Positions 10,750 to 24,120 of a stretch of 64,000 nucleotides of DNA are shown in pieces. The position numbers and the translations under genes are program-made. Each line of letters opens with the position of its first letter. The first letter of the stretch is position 1. The stretch spans positions 120,253,094 through 120,317,093 of the forward strand of contig NC_086247.1 in assembly GCF_021018805.1 (NCBI RefSeq). The letters are read 5' to 3'. Source of the stretch: Prinia subflava. Taxonomy: Eukaryota > Chordata > Aves > Passeriformes > Cisticolidae. The notes under the pieces are model-generated. The model made no database searches and had not been told where the DNA came from. It saw nothing but the letters and a program-made list of their open reading frames with translations.

Positions 10750-13700
10750 GCAAGGAAGGAAGCTAACCAACTTTGCAGTGGCCTTTGGATGGAGAATGGG
10801 AAGGAGAAATATCTCTCATCAACCCTTGCCCCCTCTCACTCAGCTGTTCCTGGAGCTGTTTCCTGCACCAGTCCCCCATCCTGGCATCCAGGGGAGGATG
10901 TTTCTGACTGCCCAGGGCCATATCTGTCCAGATATCTGGTACTTCCAGTGCAGAAAAAATACACTGTAAATACAAAGAAACCTATGAAGGTCCTGTTCCC
11001 TGAAGCTATGGGAGAAGTTCTGGGCAGGTCGACAGGATTCAAACCCTTCCATCTCCCTTCAGTGGGATGCATGGCCTGCTTGGCTGGTCAGCATCATCCT
11101 CGTGGCCCAGGAGCACCAAGGGCATTAGTCCAAGGCCCAAGCTGTTCAGCTGGTCCCAGTACCCATTTTCCCAGAGTCTGGCCCACGTGGTCTCCATGAG
11201 ATTTGGGTGTAGCAGCAGAGATTACTTCTCTCCCACAAGTCCTTCTCCAAATGCCAAAGACACCAAGCCAGAACAGCTTTTCTTTACACTGCCCAAGCAA
11301 AAGCTGATTTCCAGAACACTGGTGGGGCTGGAAAAATTTCTGCCCTTGGGTTGGCATTCCCGAGCAGAGCACAGAGTGGAGGTACCAAACCATGTGTCTG
11401 AGGTGGCTGCCACACGCAGCACAGAGCAGAACTGCCATCCTCCCATTTAATTTTTTTTTTAATGACAACATCACTGTGTGTGCTTGTATAAATCCTCAGT
11501 GATTTCACAGCTCCCCGTGGTAATATCACCAGGCTGACTCTTATGATTTCCTCCACGCCTGCACAGTTTTAGATTTATTGGTCTCTTACATACTCATTCA
11601 CAGAAATAAAAAGGGTGGGAGTGGAGAGGACTTGATTTCTGGCTGCTTTCTGAGGTTTCGATGCCAGATCCGTGCAAGATCGAGGGCTTTGGAAATGTGG
11701 GTTTGTAAAACAACCCCTTAAATTACTGCACGCAGGTTAGGGGGCTAGGCACACACTCATGCACACACTCACACACACACATGTACATACAAAGTAATAT
11801 CTTATGAAGGGTTAAAATCTATTAAGTAAATACTGGAAAAAATAAAAACACAATTTTAAAAAATCGAGATCCAAAGACTTTCAAAACCAAAAAACGTGAA
11901 CACTCTTGAAAGAATCTTTGCATGGCAGATGCATTAATCCCATCTGATAACCACTTCAGAGCCTCATAGGTCAAAACTCTTCCAGCTCCAAGAAATTTCT
12001 AATTTTGTGTGGATTATGATGAAATCAAATGGATATGTCAGCATGAAAACTGGATAATGGACGAGTAGCTGCTGAAAGGACCAAAGAGTCTGATTTCCCA
12101 AAGGTTAGATCCCAATCCAGACATCAGGAGCTGAAAGGAAACCAAGGCACATTATGATGATGACAGAGACTCAGGAAAGAAGTGCCCTCAATTTAATAGT
12201 TCTTTGAGTAAGGTTGACTCCTCAGCTCATCTCTTTCCACAGGAATGGCACTTACTCTCTCTACTCCTTAGTTGTGTCTATGTGAAGTATTTTCCTGTCG
12301 ATGAAACAACACTTAACCTGTCTCTACCTCCCCCAAAAGAAGTGTCTCTGAAACAGATTTCCATGGGGTAAATGCCCCAAAAGACATCAAGTGGGTCTTT
12401 CTCAGACCTCTGATAGATAAAGAGAGTGCATGTGTCCTGGTGAAAGCAATCCGGAACACAAGCCCATTCCTCTGAGACAGAGGCATATGTATGAGATAGG
12501 GATGTTCTAAAAGAAAATGTGGTATCTTCCAAGGCCTGCAGGGAGATGAGAGGCACCAAAGTTACATGAATGGCAGATGCACTGTCCACAGGCTGTATTT
12601 TCTATGGCATCAAACCTTCACACCAGTAAAAGATCGTTCCTAAAGCCCAGTAATCTCCTATCAATGCTGCAGAACTGGAGTTTCCAATGTGTAAGTAGTG
12701 GACTTCAGATGCACTTTGGGTGCACTAATTAAAGGATTAAGCCTTCCTTCTCTCTCTGAATCCCATCTCGAAGTTTTGCACATCCTTACTAGAGTAGAAG
12801 TTAATCAGAGCAATTCATATGATTTATACACCTCACAGTAAACACGGTGGGCATTTGTACTGGGCTAACAGAGGGTTTGCATATGAAATGACTCCAGAGC
12901 AAACCTTGTCAGGTTGTCAGGTGTCTACCTATGACAAAACAGAGAAGGTCAATCTGACCTATGAACCAGGCAAGTTCACAGAGTAATTTGTACTTTGAAA
13001 CATGTGGAACTTGGGTGACAGGGCTCAGCATACAGACTGTTCTGGATGACTGGAGGGTAAAGACTTGTTCACACATGGAAATGCTTAAGAATGTCCACAC
13101 AGGACTCGTCTTTACCTCAGATCCACACCCCATCTCAGCCCAAGGTGAATTTCCTGGTTAAACAAACCAGAGCTGCCAGTGGAGATAAGGAAGAACACAG
13201 GAACTGGTTCAGAACAAGAATGTTCAGGTTTGGAGGTACCCTGGGAGGGCCATTGTATTTGACACTCAGATCCTATCTTAATTTGCATGAGCTTTCAAGA
13301 GTAGATGCTCATCAGCACAGTGTGAGCCTTTCAATAACTTCCTAGTACAGTGTGAGTATTGCACTAAATTAATCTAATCTAATCTAATCTGAATCTAAAT
13401 TTAAATGTAATTAAATGAAACTAAACTGGGCTTAAAGGGCTACTATGAGTCTACATGTAGATTCTCATCTCAAACCTTAACCCAGACCATTTCTGCACAG
13501 AGGCTGGATATCAAGAGATGAAACTAATTTCTTTTACAATTGAGGAGGCCTCACCAGAGCAGGAAAGAGTAAGTCACTCCCAGTGCTCCTGAAAGGAAGT
13601 TTCAGCAATGATGATGTGCTCAGCTGTAAGTTACCACCTCTCAGCTGTGACAGCACAACTGATGGACACAGCACCTCTTGGTCCATTGCAATGATATGGA

Positions 13701-16700
13701 AAATAGGATTATAGAAACCACTGATGGAACACACTAATTAGTCTCTCTAATTCCTGAGCTCTGACAGCTTTGCTGACAAGGTGGAAGAGCTAGCTACATT
13801 CAGCTGTTTCACTCACAGCTACTGTTATTAATTAACCTAACATGATTTCAGTTTAAATTAACACACCAGGCTGAGGAATAGGCATCCCCTTTTTTTACAG
13901 CTGGAATGAAAACAGCAGTAACCTGCTACAATTTGTACATCAGCCAGATCCAAGATAAACTGTCAATCACATCCCTCAGTGAAACGCTGGATTTTCTGGA
14001 GGCTCCTGCTTATGTACTCATGCCACTTATGTATTGCATTTCTGTATAGACAGGTTTTTAATCTAATAAATACACTGGGCTTATAATGGCCCAGGAATGG
14101 GCATGTCGCATATTGACTGGTTTAACCAACCATTACTTGTCATTTTACCTATGAAGCTGGATGGGCAATGCCTTAGTTGAAGCAATAGGGGGTTTTACTT
14201 TAGTCAAATCAGGGTTCCCTTGATCCCAAAGCCGCTTCCATATTGTGCATGCTCTGGCAGCCCTTGCTCTCCCACCGTTTGTGACTTGCGCAGTCCCACA
14301 GTGCAGCTCTTCCAGGTATCCCGTTCTGGTTAGTCAGGGAGTACAGACTGTGGCTGTGGCCACTCTCCCATTGTATCCTGTTGTACGGGATATTGCAAAG
14401 CTGCTCTAAAACATGCTAAATCACACTCTAGCAGTGCCTGATTTTGTGGAGAGTATTTTGGGTGCAGCTTCATTACATATTTTAACCACATGAAAAATAG
14501 ATATTTTTTTATCTTGGTGAAAAAGGTCCACTGTTTTGATGTCATTGGAGTGTGGATGATAAATTTAGCAGGAGAGTGGGAGCCAGGAAATCTGGAGTTT
14601 TCTTCCTGCCTGTCTGCTAGCTCTGTGGCCTTGGGCAAGTCCTAATCTTTCTGACTCCATTTCCTAGCCTGTAAAATTGGGCTAATATTAGTTACTTCAT
14701 GGTGATGACTGCAGTAGTGATCGGTTATCAGTTTTCTAATGGAAAAACCCCTAACTTTGAATGTTATTGCCTGTAGTATTTTAAAGAGGAACTATGTCTT
14801 TGTTATTCATATGGAAATTTGAGCATTATAAGAACCACCCAGCCCTTTATCCTGTTCATCAGGATTGCTTTACAGTACTCCTCCAAGAGTCTCCCCCTGG
14901 AAGAGGGACAAATCCAGTTGGTAATCCAAATCATCTGCTAGGGGCATCCCAGGAATTATACAGCTGCTATACAACATGTGAAGTGAAACAACCCAGTTGT
15001 CATTACAGCAGATTTTAACTGGAAGAACAAGTAATTATTTAATGGCAAGATTAATGTTTTTCTCTTGCTCTTCCATTTTGTGATAATTTCTTTTTCTTCT
15101 CTGTTTTGCTCTTGTTGAAACTACTTCTTTCTCCCTCTCAGGAGATCAAAATGAAAATCCAAAAATATTGCAGCTTAAACAGTTATTTAAGACTTTGTTA
15201 TGGAAAAGCCTTGCTGTCAGCTCTGTTCTGAGCTACCTGTGCCCTCAAGGAGATGCTATTCAGGTAAGCTACTGTCTTGTGTTTCCAAGTCTTTCAGTGT
15301 TCACCTAGCTCTTCTTTTCCTACATGTAACTGGAAAACTCTCCAGGGCAGGGGGCATCTTGGTGTCCTCTGCATTATCCACACTCCACATAGCCCTTCTT
15401 ACAGTGCTAAGGAGAGACAGCAATAATAAAGATGAAAAGATATGATTAAGTGATCATTAGCCCTGATAATCCTCAGCATTGGAGGAGTGACTGGAAGCCT
15501 CCTACTATCAGCCTGCACAAAACCAGTCTGGATTTGCCTGATCCATATGGAGGATCAGGCCCATTCTGGAACAGGATCTGTGCAGGCATTCCTGGCCACC
15601 CTACTTCTGGTATTTTGTACAGTTGGGTGGGAATCTGAATCAAAAGGCTCAGCCATAGTTCTGATTCTAGAGGCAGCGAATATTTTCTGTCTGCAACACC
15701 ACTGCTTGGCTCTCTAACACTAAGTAAATCTAAAATATAACCCAAACTCTCTATAAAAGCAATGTAAACCTCCAAGATCTGTAACCTATGCTTTGCACTC
15801 TCTAATGTTCTGTGGTAGATTTTATTGCAAGGCTGCATAGAAGGCCATTTACCTACACCCACATCCTGGGTAGGACAGTGTTGTCTGACAAGTGTCTGTC
15901 TGGAGGAAGCCACAGCAAAGCTATCGTAACCAACATTTTGTGGAAAACAGTTGTTCTTATTAATTCTGCAGTCTCTGGTTACTCCCATTCAGTTTTCCTG
16001 ATTCCAGGCCTTCACTGTCATTGCTGCCATGGTGCCTCTCTGCATTAGCCAAGAGGACGTAACAGAGCTTGCATATCTCATGTAACAGGGAACTTCATGA
16101 CAAGGAATGATAGAGCCCAAGTCTTTGTCTAGCTTTACCACAGAACCCCTGATAGTGGTTTCACAGTACCACAAACATGGAAGATCTGACCCTGCAATGC
16201 TCAGCCAAAAAACATCCCATTTTACATAAATGCAAACAGATCACTGCAGAGGGACTGGCTTGGAAGGCAACAAATAACTAGTTTGGAAAAAGCATTGCAA
16301 CGTTGGGATGTGATGCACTGATAGGTCTCCACTAGCTGGGAAAGGAACCCTTCCAGAGACAGGAGGTGGGTGCAGAATCAAGCCTTTGGCCGTGCCCCGG
16401 CTGGTGTTACAGGCTGTGGGCAAACACGCAATTCATCCATCATCTCTATGGCTGTAGCAGATCAGGGCTGCTGGGTTTGCATTTTTCACAAGACACACAC
16501 ATGAGCTGAATATAAAATTGGGACAGGAGAAGAGACAAGCAGCTGCTGGAGCCGATGACCACTGATCCTTTCCATGTGAGGGGGTAACCTTTGGTAACCC
16601 TGGCCCCATGTCATGTGACAGGGCCAGGAAATAAACCCTGGGCTCTTACCAGCACTCCTGTGCATTACACCTTTATTGCAGTGATGACAGGTTGATGGCT

Positions 16701-18950
16701 ACACTGAAAGGTTCTTTTCCTTTGGCGAGTCCTGTCCAATGTTCAGCTTTATCCGTCCATAAATGCTAAGTAGTGTAGGGTCGCTGAGAAAGGTTCCTGC
16801 TCCCCTTTCAACCCCCTCATCTGAAGACTGTGTCTGGGAAAGGGGCCCCTCACCTGCCTGTCAAAATCCACTAATTCACTGTCATCATGGCTGCTTTTCT
16901 CCTGCCTGGAAGTGTAGAGAACTTACCTCTGTGGAAGTCTTTCAGAAGGATCTTCCTTCTTTCTCTCCCTTTCATATCTCACCCCAACCAGTGTAGTAAA
17001 ATACCAGTTAGTTTCTCTGGGATTTCCTTGGATGACAGAATAAGGCACATATGCTCTCATTTTAAATAACTCCTCTGGTAGATTGGAGAGTACTGTATGA
17101 GTTTCTCTCCTTAACAAGTAATAAAGGCTCTCAATATGCTTCAGGGTTACAGACAGAGCTGATGCCGAGGCATTGGAAAAAGAGGAAATCAGAAGTTAAC
17201 CGAAGAACAAAATAAGCCAGGAAGAATACTAATCACGGTTTGTGCACTCACAACTTTTTGAATGCTATTGTTCTTTCTTTTACTCCACCCCTCACAGCCC
17301 CTAGCTCTCTTTTAATTACCACTCGTGGGAAAGGTAAGCTGACCGGTTTGATAATTCTCAGCACCACAACAAGTGGTACAAACAAGTTTAAACTGGAGAT
17401 CCTAAAAGCTTTCTCTTTGCATAAGACAAATTTATAGCTTGGAAACTAAATATTTGTCCAAAGAACTGTTGAAGGTGTTTGAGCACACAGGAGAGATGAA
17501 ATGGCAGATTAAATATTTCATTTACATGCGATATGCATAGCATTAAGTCCTATCTTAATTCTCCACCTGTTTTCTGAAATCCTTTGACTAACGCAAGACA
17601 TTTCACCTCCTTCTTGTTATTTTGAGTGCCTTTCAGGATCCTTTAACTCTTTGGTGTCGCTGTGTGGAAGTATCCTAGGAAGGGTGCAGACTCCAGTCCC
17701 TAACAGGAGTGCCACAGGCTGCAGGAGGGTTGATTCCTTCTTTAGCAGACATTTCCAACATGTTACTACTGAATAAGGATGCAACTTCACCCAGGAAATC
17801 AGATCTGACTCCAGCAGGCGTGCAGATGCTCTGTGGATAAGCTCCATATGAATGTTTATAAATAGAACAAACAAGCCAACAAACAAGCCAATGGCCCTCC
17901 TTACCATAGAAACTTTTCTTTGGTGGGAACAGGGTTTGGCAGTTTGGGGGCTTCTAGGTGTTCGGTGCACAACAGTGTTTACTAGTGTTTACTTTTGCAC
18001 AACAAGCCATACGACACAGGCTTTGTCAGAGCCATTTCCACCTCCGGGGTTTTTTGGTTTTGGTGGGGTTTTTTGGCAACTAGCTGAGCTACCATGGAAC
18101 TGTGATCTACAGCTCACTCAACCAAAGCTGCACAACAGGGTGGCAGAGATCCCTCTTGTACACACGCTTGTGCACACAGACACACGTACACCGTTTGCCT
18201 TTTCTCCTTCCTATCAGTACTCTAGAAGAGGAGAGAGTACTTCTGTGGGGATGGTGGTCTGATAATTTCCCACAGTCTGCTTTCAGGAGAAATACATATA
18301 TTTATTCATAGGTTCAGGTTATGATTTCAGCATACAAACTTCAGGTAAACGTGCAAATTTGTACTTAATCCATAGTTTATTAGAACAAAAGGTATTCCTT
18401 ACTTGTACTTCTAATAGGAAAGATTAAAACAGTACCAAATGTGAGCATCAGTGACTTTCAAAAGGGTTTTTTTTTTCTTTATGCCTTAAACATCTAAACC
18501 TAACATTTTGACATAGCACACAAGCTGTGATCATAAAACGAGTTTTACTGGGAAGCCATGTTTTCTTCTTGTGTATCAGACTTCTTTTAATTCACTCTGG
18601 GTATGTTCCAAGCACTGTGTTAGAGATTAAAGGCAACTGCACACCCCAATTAGCAGTCAACCCTTTCTAAGTAAAAATATTTCTGAGGGACAAGATGAAA
18701 GTGGAATAATTTCTGTTCATTAGCAGTAGAGAGCTAGGGTGGGTTATTTTTCACTAAACGGTCATACCTTGATTTTGAGAACCTCAAGATTTAAAATGAG
18801 TGACCATGTAAAAATGAAACCCAGTGCAAGAATACCCCTCCAGGAATCGCTTTCGATAGAGCAGTTGAGCTCTGCTCTGACTAGTAAAACTAGTAAAACG
18901 TCGCGACTGTTCACGACTCCAAGCTCTCCGGCAGAAAATCTAGCTCTGGG
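10750..18950. other. CpG-poor spacer segment with old repeat relics; no gene seen
   Basis: CpG becomes rare and base composition resembles ordinary bulk genome rather than the HOX neighbourhood. The one interspersed element I could identify is the MIR/CORE-SINE relic near 14.6 kb. Open frames are short and lack recognisable domains. A (AATCT)n run lies at about 13370-13390 and short CA-rich runs near 11750-11790. This looks like a less constrained island inside the spacer. Confidence 0.5.
14576..14714 (+). repeat. MIR / CORE-SINE relic
   Basis: The sequence follows the well-known middle of the MIR SINE: a tRNA-derived part resembling GGAGCCAG...CTGG, then a core with CTAGCTCTGTGGCCTTGGGC at 14617-14636, a degenerate TTTCCTAGCCTGTAAAATTG stretch and an ATTAGT...CTTCAT tail. 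It carries scattered mismatches and a gap where the usual ACTTAACCTC stands, as expected for an element old enough to be shared by amniotes. Recognition is from memory of the consensus. The ends are approximate. Confidence 0.75.
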
Positions 18951-19350
18951 GCACTAATCTCTCTGTCTTTCATGCAAAACTGTTCAGCTGCAGTCGCGGT
19001 GCAGGCCGTAAAAACTATTGCTTCCCTTGAACCAAGGCAGCAGAAAAATCACGCTGTTCCAAGGGCACAATCGGCAGCGAGATTGAAAAAAGTTGCTTTC
19101 AGAAGAACTTTACCACCTCTTTCAGAGTACGGTTCCTCTGGCGAGTGCAAATCCTGTCTTGTGTGCTCTGTAAGCAAGAGTAGTTTTTCCCTTTGGAGTA
19201 TATGGAGTTTACCAACTAAAAAATGAGCAAATAAATCTCGAAACTGTATTTCAGGGGTGTTCTTTACACCTGAAAGGCTTGTTTTAATTTTCACATTTTC
19301 ATAGAAGCCTATAAATCTTACTTTTCACCCGCTTAACCTTCTGGGGGAAA

Positions 19351-19376
19351 ACAAACCAACCAACAAACAAACAAAT

Positions 19377-19408
<32 letters not shown>

Positions 19409-19431
19409 AAAAAAAAAAAAGAAAGAAAAAT
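19351..19431. repeat. (CAAA)n followed by poly(A)
   Basis: Irregular CAAA/ACCAA units run into an A homopolymer of about 25 bases and then GAAAG. The simple repeat is followed at once by GC-rich unique sequence. Confidence 0.85.
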
Positions 19432-21854
19432 GAAGAAAAGTAAAAAAGCAGCGTCAGCGACAGCTGAACAGCGTGGTGAACACAGCCCCCCAGCCCTGTC
19501 GCGGCGGCGATGGGCCGGGAGAGCCCCGCGGGGCTGCCCGTGCTCCGGGCGGGCAGGAGCGGGACGGGCGCTGCCCGGCACGGCGCCCGCGGGCACTGCG
19601 GACACCCGTAGCCTCGCTTGCTTCACTGCTCTCCTAAAGCAGAGCTCTCCCCGTGCCTCGGCCTTGCCCATCGTATTCCCCCTCCGGAACCCTGGGATAA
19701 ATTACCGGTGCCTCCTATTAACTTTCTAACGAGCAGGATCGGGGAAGAAGAGTCACCTACCCGGGTTAAACCACCCCAGGATCCCGACAGGGACCCCGAT
19801 GACTGATTTATCCGCTGCCATTGTTTTACTGGACAACATTCACTTCCCGAGAAACAGGGAGTCTCGGCTTCATACTGTTTGGAAATATCTTTGAAAATAC
19901 CCCATCTGCCCCTCGTTTCGCCAATCGTAACACCTCTTTGATTTGAAGGAGAGAAAGCTTAGATCCTGCTTTTTATTGAAACCAGCGGAGGACCTCGGGA
20001 GGAGTGGGCGGGAGGGAGGAGAACACGGGAGAGGGAGCAGGGCTGGGGGCAGCGGTCGGTCGGCGTTAATCACACATCCACTTTGTCAGGAGAACACAGC
20101 GGCGATGTGTGCGGCACGCGTTTGGCGGCCGGGTCCCCGCATCACCTGCGGCCGCCGCTGGGCCCTGCGCGGGGAGCGGCGGAGCTGCCGCCGCCTGAGC
20201 GGCTCCGCGCCCCGTCCTGCCCCGGAGTCCAGCAACACGCCGGATTACAGACTAGGATAAGCCTGTGGATGCAGGTTTACCTCCTGCTCGCAGGGGCGGC
20301 TCCTTGCTCGGGCAGCCAAGGTAAAGTACAGGGATGCAGACTGGTTTCTGGGCGGAAAGCCTCGCTTGCACGGTTGAAACTTCAACATTTCCCTGGAAAC
20401 GCTTCTTCATAAGACATCTTTTCAAAGGCACGTAGAGCCCCTGTCATCTACAAACACATCTGTGGGTGTATAGGCGTGTTAGCTTGTACACGTAAATTCG
20501 ATAATATGCGCATCTCTTCCTCGTGTAAGTGAACTTCCTGCTACCAGATTTGCCTTCTTCAGTTTGCCCTTTTCCTTGATATGCCAGGCTCTGCCATTAA
20601 ATACCAGCCACGACAGAGGTTTTTGGGGAGAATTCCCCTGGAGACGAATTTATTCATTTGAAGTAGTCCCTTCCCTTCTGCACTGAAAATAACACAACGT
20701 AATAACTGCAGGACTGTGGCTTCAGCACAAATCCGAGCTCAGAGCACAGCCCACATCCTAGTCCCCATTCCGGTGCCCCGTGAATCGGGCGTTTGTGTTG
20801 GCCTATGTGAGTGCTAGTTATTCCGGGCCGGACAAAAGTCTCCATCAGCTCCTGAAGGCGTGACACTTGTGGGAGCAATGAAAACGCTTCCTTGTGGGCT
20901 CCCTCGCTACTACCATGAAGGGAAAATTGTCTGCTGTAGTGAGCCACCTTCCCCGGGAAATGGACAGAAAGACGAGAAGGATGGGCAGGAGACAGGGGAG
21001 AAAGGATCGCGGGTGGGACCCCTCGCAGCGGACATCTCGCTGCTCCCTGTGGTGCACACACGCAGATGGTCCGCGCTGCAGTGCCCGCTCCCAAGACCTC
21101 GGTGTGGGATGCCCTCGCGGTGGGCTGGCGGGCTTGCCCTCTCCACCCCAGTCCTGTGCCCAGCGGGATGAGTGCATCTCCCCGCCAACGCAGCTTTGCC
21201 CTGCCCCGCTTCCCCACCTCAAGGGTGCAGCTAAAGTGGGAGAGGGGAAACAGGAGATCCCACCACCCGATACAGCTAGCGTAGGAACTAGTCGGTACAT
21301 ATATATATATTTCTTCCCGGGGTGTTGGGATGAGGCAGAAATGTTTGGCTCTTGGTTTTTCCGAGCTTTCTCTTTTTTCAATACTCGGTCCGTGACGGTG
21401 TGATCCATTTTACCCTGATACAGAGAAAATTACGCTAAATTGCGTCTTTTTTCATAGCTTTTCGAATATCTGTCCTTCTTGCAGATTAAACGAGGGGCTG
21501 CTGAAAAAAAAAATCCCAACACTGTGAAAGGCATAAAAGTCTTAAGTCCATAAAGATGAAATGTAACAAGTATGTTGAATACATAACGCTGCTATATAAC
21601 AGTTTCAATTAGTAGAGTAAGTCTTCTGTAACGTCTTGTAAAGGTGTAAGGACACGTTTACAGTAAAAGCAACATAATGTTCTCAACTGTACGAGTTAAT
21701 TATTTCCAGATTTTTTTTTTCACAAGTAAATGCTCTGTCCGGATATAAAACAAGTGGTGTATTTTTCCAGCATAAAACGTCTTGAGTTCATAATGAAAAG
21801 CGGAGAAGAAAACGGACAGTTAAATAATTAGACTCAGGGATTTAAGAGACGAGG

Positions 21855-21857
<3 letters not shown>

Positions 21858-21898
<41 letters not shown>
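21858..21898. repeat. Poly(A) tract, 41 bases
   Basis: Uninterrupted A run without a recognisable retroposed body. Confidence 0.9.
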
Positions 21899-21902
<4 letters not shown>

Positions 21903-23584
21903 AGCCTTTTGCCTTTCGGGGAGCGGCGATTGTGGCTATTGTGTCTCCTTCCCTCCTATTTATCTCTATTCAGTAACAGCAGTACATAAGGCAATAACGC
22001 TGCCTGGCACGGCCAGTCACGGAAGGCAGTTGTGTGTAACCAGCGGCCGGGAGGGAGCGGCGAGCAGACACTTCCTCCCCTAAAATTCACCAAATCCCGA
22101 GAAGTTTTGCGAAAATGCTCATCTTGAACTCAACGCGTTCAAACTTCTGGAAATGGTCAGGGTAAAGTCTCGGGAGTGTCACAAGGTCCGTGCACCATCC
22201 CAGGTCTCTGTGCCAGCAGCCTTGTCACTCTGCACCCCTCGGCGCCCCGCACTCTGCCGTTCCTCCCATGGGGACCGTGGGGAGGGTGGCACCCTCCGCC
22301 CTCACAGGGGCAGACCCCGGGAGGAAAGTGCGGATACTATGCTCGCTTCCCTCCTGCCGTTCCTCCAGGGCTGACTGTCCGTTCACTCTCATGTTTTTTA
22401 TGCTATAAAGGTCGCGACTGCTTTGTTCACGAGGAATTGAGCTTGCTCCGACTCCCTAGTGGAGCCGAAATCTCACCTCTTTCCCCGTGATACTCTGCTC
22501 CCTAGCTGGACTCGTGTGTTTCTAGACACTCCCCTCAAAACGAATTGCACGAACCCACCTCCCTCCTGCCAGTTTTCTCTTAAAGTTTATCTCATATTTA
22601 ACCATATGTTAATTTTCCTAGGTGTGGGTGTAAAGTCTCAGCCGGCCAAAGCGGACACGAAAGGGAATAACAAAGGCGGATGGGATTTCCTATGCTTGGG
22701 CCTTTCCTATGAGTGAGTTCAGGACCTAAAACTCCATGCGAAAGGCTTGACTTTAGGTCCCTGTGCTCCACAGCTTCCAAGACAAGCGTAAGATGAGGCT
22801 GACCGGAGGTCCCTTGGTAAAAATCAAGGCGAAACTTAGTTGTCACTAATTTTATTGACAATAAAAAGGCCCACAAGTTCCTGTCTTTTGTACGTGTTCA
22901 CTCAAATTTATCTGTTTTAAAACCAGGTGCTAGTAGCAAACAAAATAAAGGGTTCCTGATTTCACTTGAAGATACTTACATAATTTCTTAAAATATTTTG
23001 TTCGTGGTGAACCAAACTCACTTTGGGTTCTTACACCGCACTGAGACCAAAGAAAAAGTCTGCAGATTACTTTAATTTTTTTTAATAAGGTAACAGGAGA
23101 GACGAGTTTCTGATATCTTTAGGTAAAGTATATTTGCTTTTCTAAGGATGAGAAAACTAGAAACGTCTCTCTGACCTGCGACTGGGATCGCAGAACATAC
23201 TGTTCTTAGGTAGAAATGTCAAAGTAAAGTAATTTACCACCTGGATGTCCTTGACTTGGGATGATTAAAGTTCAATCCGAGGTGTGTGCACAGTTTTACC
23301 GTGGTATTTAAAAGCATCAAAGGTCATAAAAGGATTCCAACAACGTGAGTCGCAGACCAGAGGGCTTCCTCTGTGGAGAAATCCGTGTTTTATTCTAGCC
23401 AAAACTCCAGCACAGTCTTGAAAGAAAAAAAGAAACAAAGAGGAGCAAAAAACCCCGGAATGGTAGGGGGAATAGGGATTTCATTTCTCAAGGGGTTAGC
23501 AGACTTAAAAGAGGCTGGAGGGTCGGGCTCTGGGGGATACACCCGGGAAAGGACAGAGCTTTCGCCTATCATTAGCTGTGCAGA

Positions 23585-24120
23585 CATCTAGTGGGAAAGC
23601 CTCGCCATTGCAGCCCGACCCCTCGGCCCCGCGGGAAGGCGCTTACCCCGGCTCCTCGGGCTCGCCGCTGCCCTCCGCTCCGCTGCCGTCCCGGGGCCGT
23701 CCCGGAGCGCTGCTGCCGCGCCCCGCCGGCCCGGAGCTCCCGAGCGCCGGGCGGCGATGGCGGAGCCCCGCGGCGCGGCCCCCCTGGCCCCCATTGGAGG
23801 CTCCCAGTGCCACTCCGGCCCCGCCCGGGTTCTGCTCCGGCGAGACCGGCCCCCGACCGATTTCAGCCCCGCGGGGGCGACCCCGCAACCTGCCGTGCTT
23901 CTCCGCCCGGCGCCTCGCTCCCTTTGGCACGGGCGGTGCTGGAAGCCCGAGCAAGGATACCCACCCCCCGCAGCCTCCGGGGCTCTGTTTACCCTTGCAA
24001 ATCCCTGATGGTTATCGTCAGCAGGGGACGGGAGCCTGCCCCGGCCCCCGGCGGGGCCACCCGAACAAGCCGGGACACGCGGGGCGCTGAGTCCCGCGGC
24101 TCCGGCGGGACGGCGGACAT
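23585..24120. other. Orphan CpG island 11 kb upstream of HOXA13
   Basis: Very GC- and CpG-rich block with open frames in all six phases. On the - strand a consensus-like splice donor (CCGGG followed by GTAAGC) reads at about 23641-23647, so a - strand transcript starting in this island could splice away to the left. HOTTIP, the lncRNA that lies upstream of HOXA13 in amniotes, is transcribed in that direction, but nothing here proves identity. Confidence 0.5.

Larger units (their letters stand above)
18951..23584. other. Mixed spacer; no gene seen
   Basis: Unique DNA with two A-rich tracts (19351-19431 and 21858-21898), a GC-rich block at about 19440-19620, another near 20090-20240 and one near 20950-21250. 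Long open frames at 20654-21403 overlap each other on both strands and have no recognisable domain. A 15-bp perfect inverted repeat of CAATAAA half-sites lies at 22851-22865. Confidence 0.45.
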
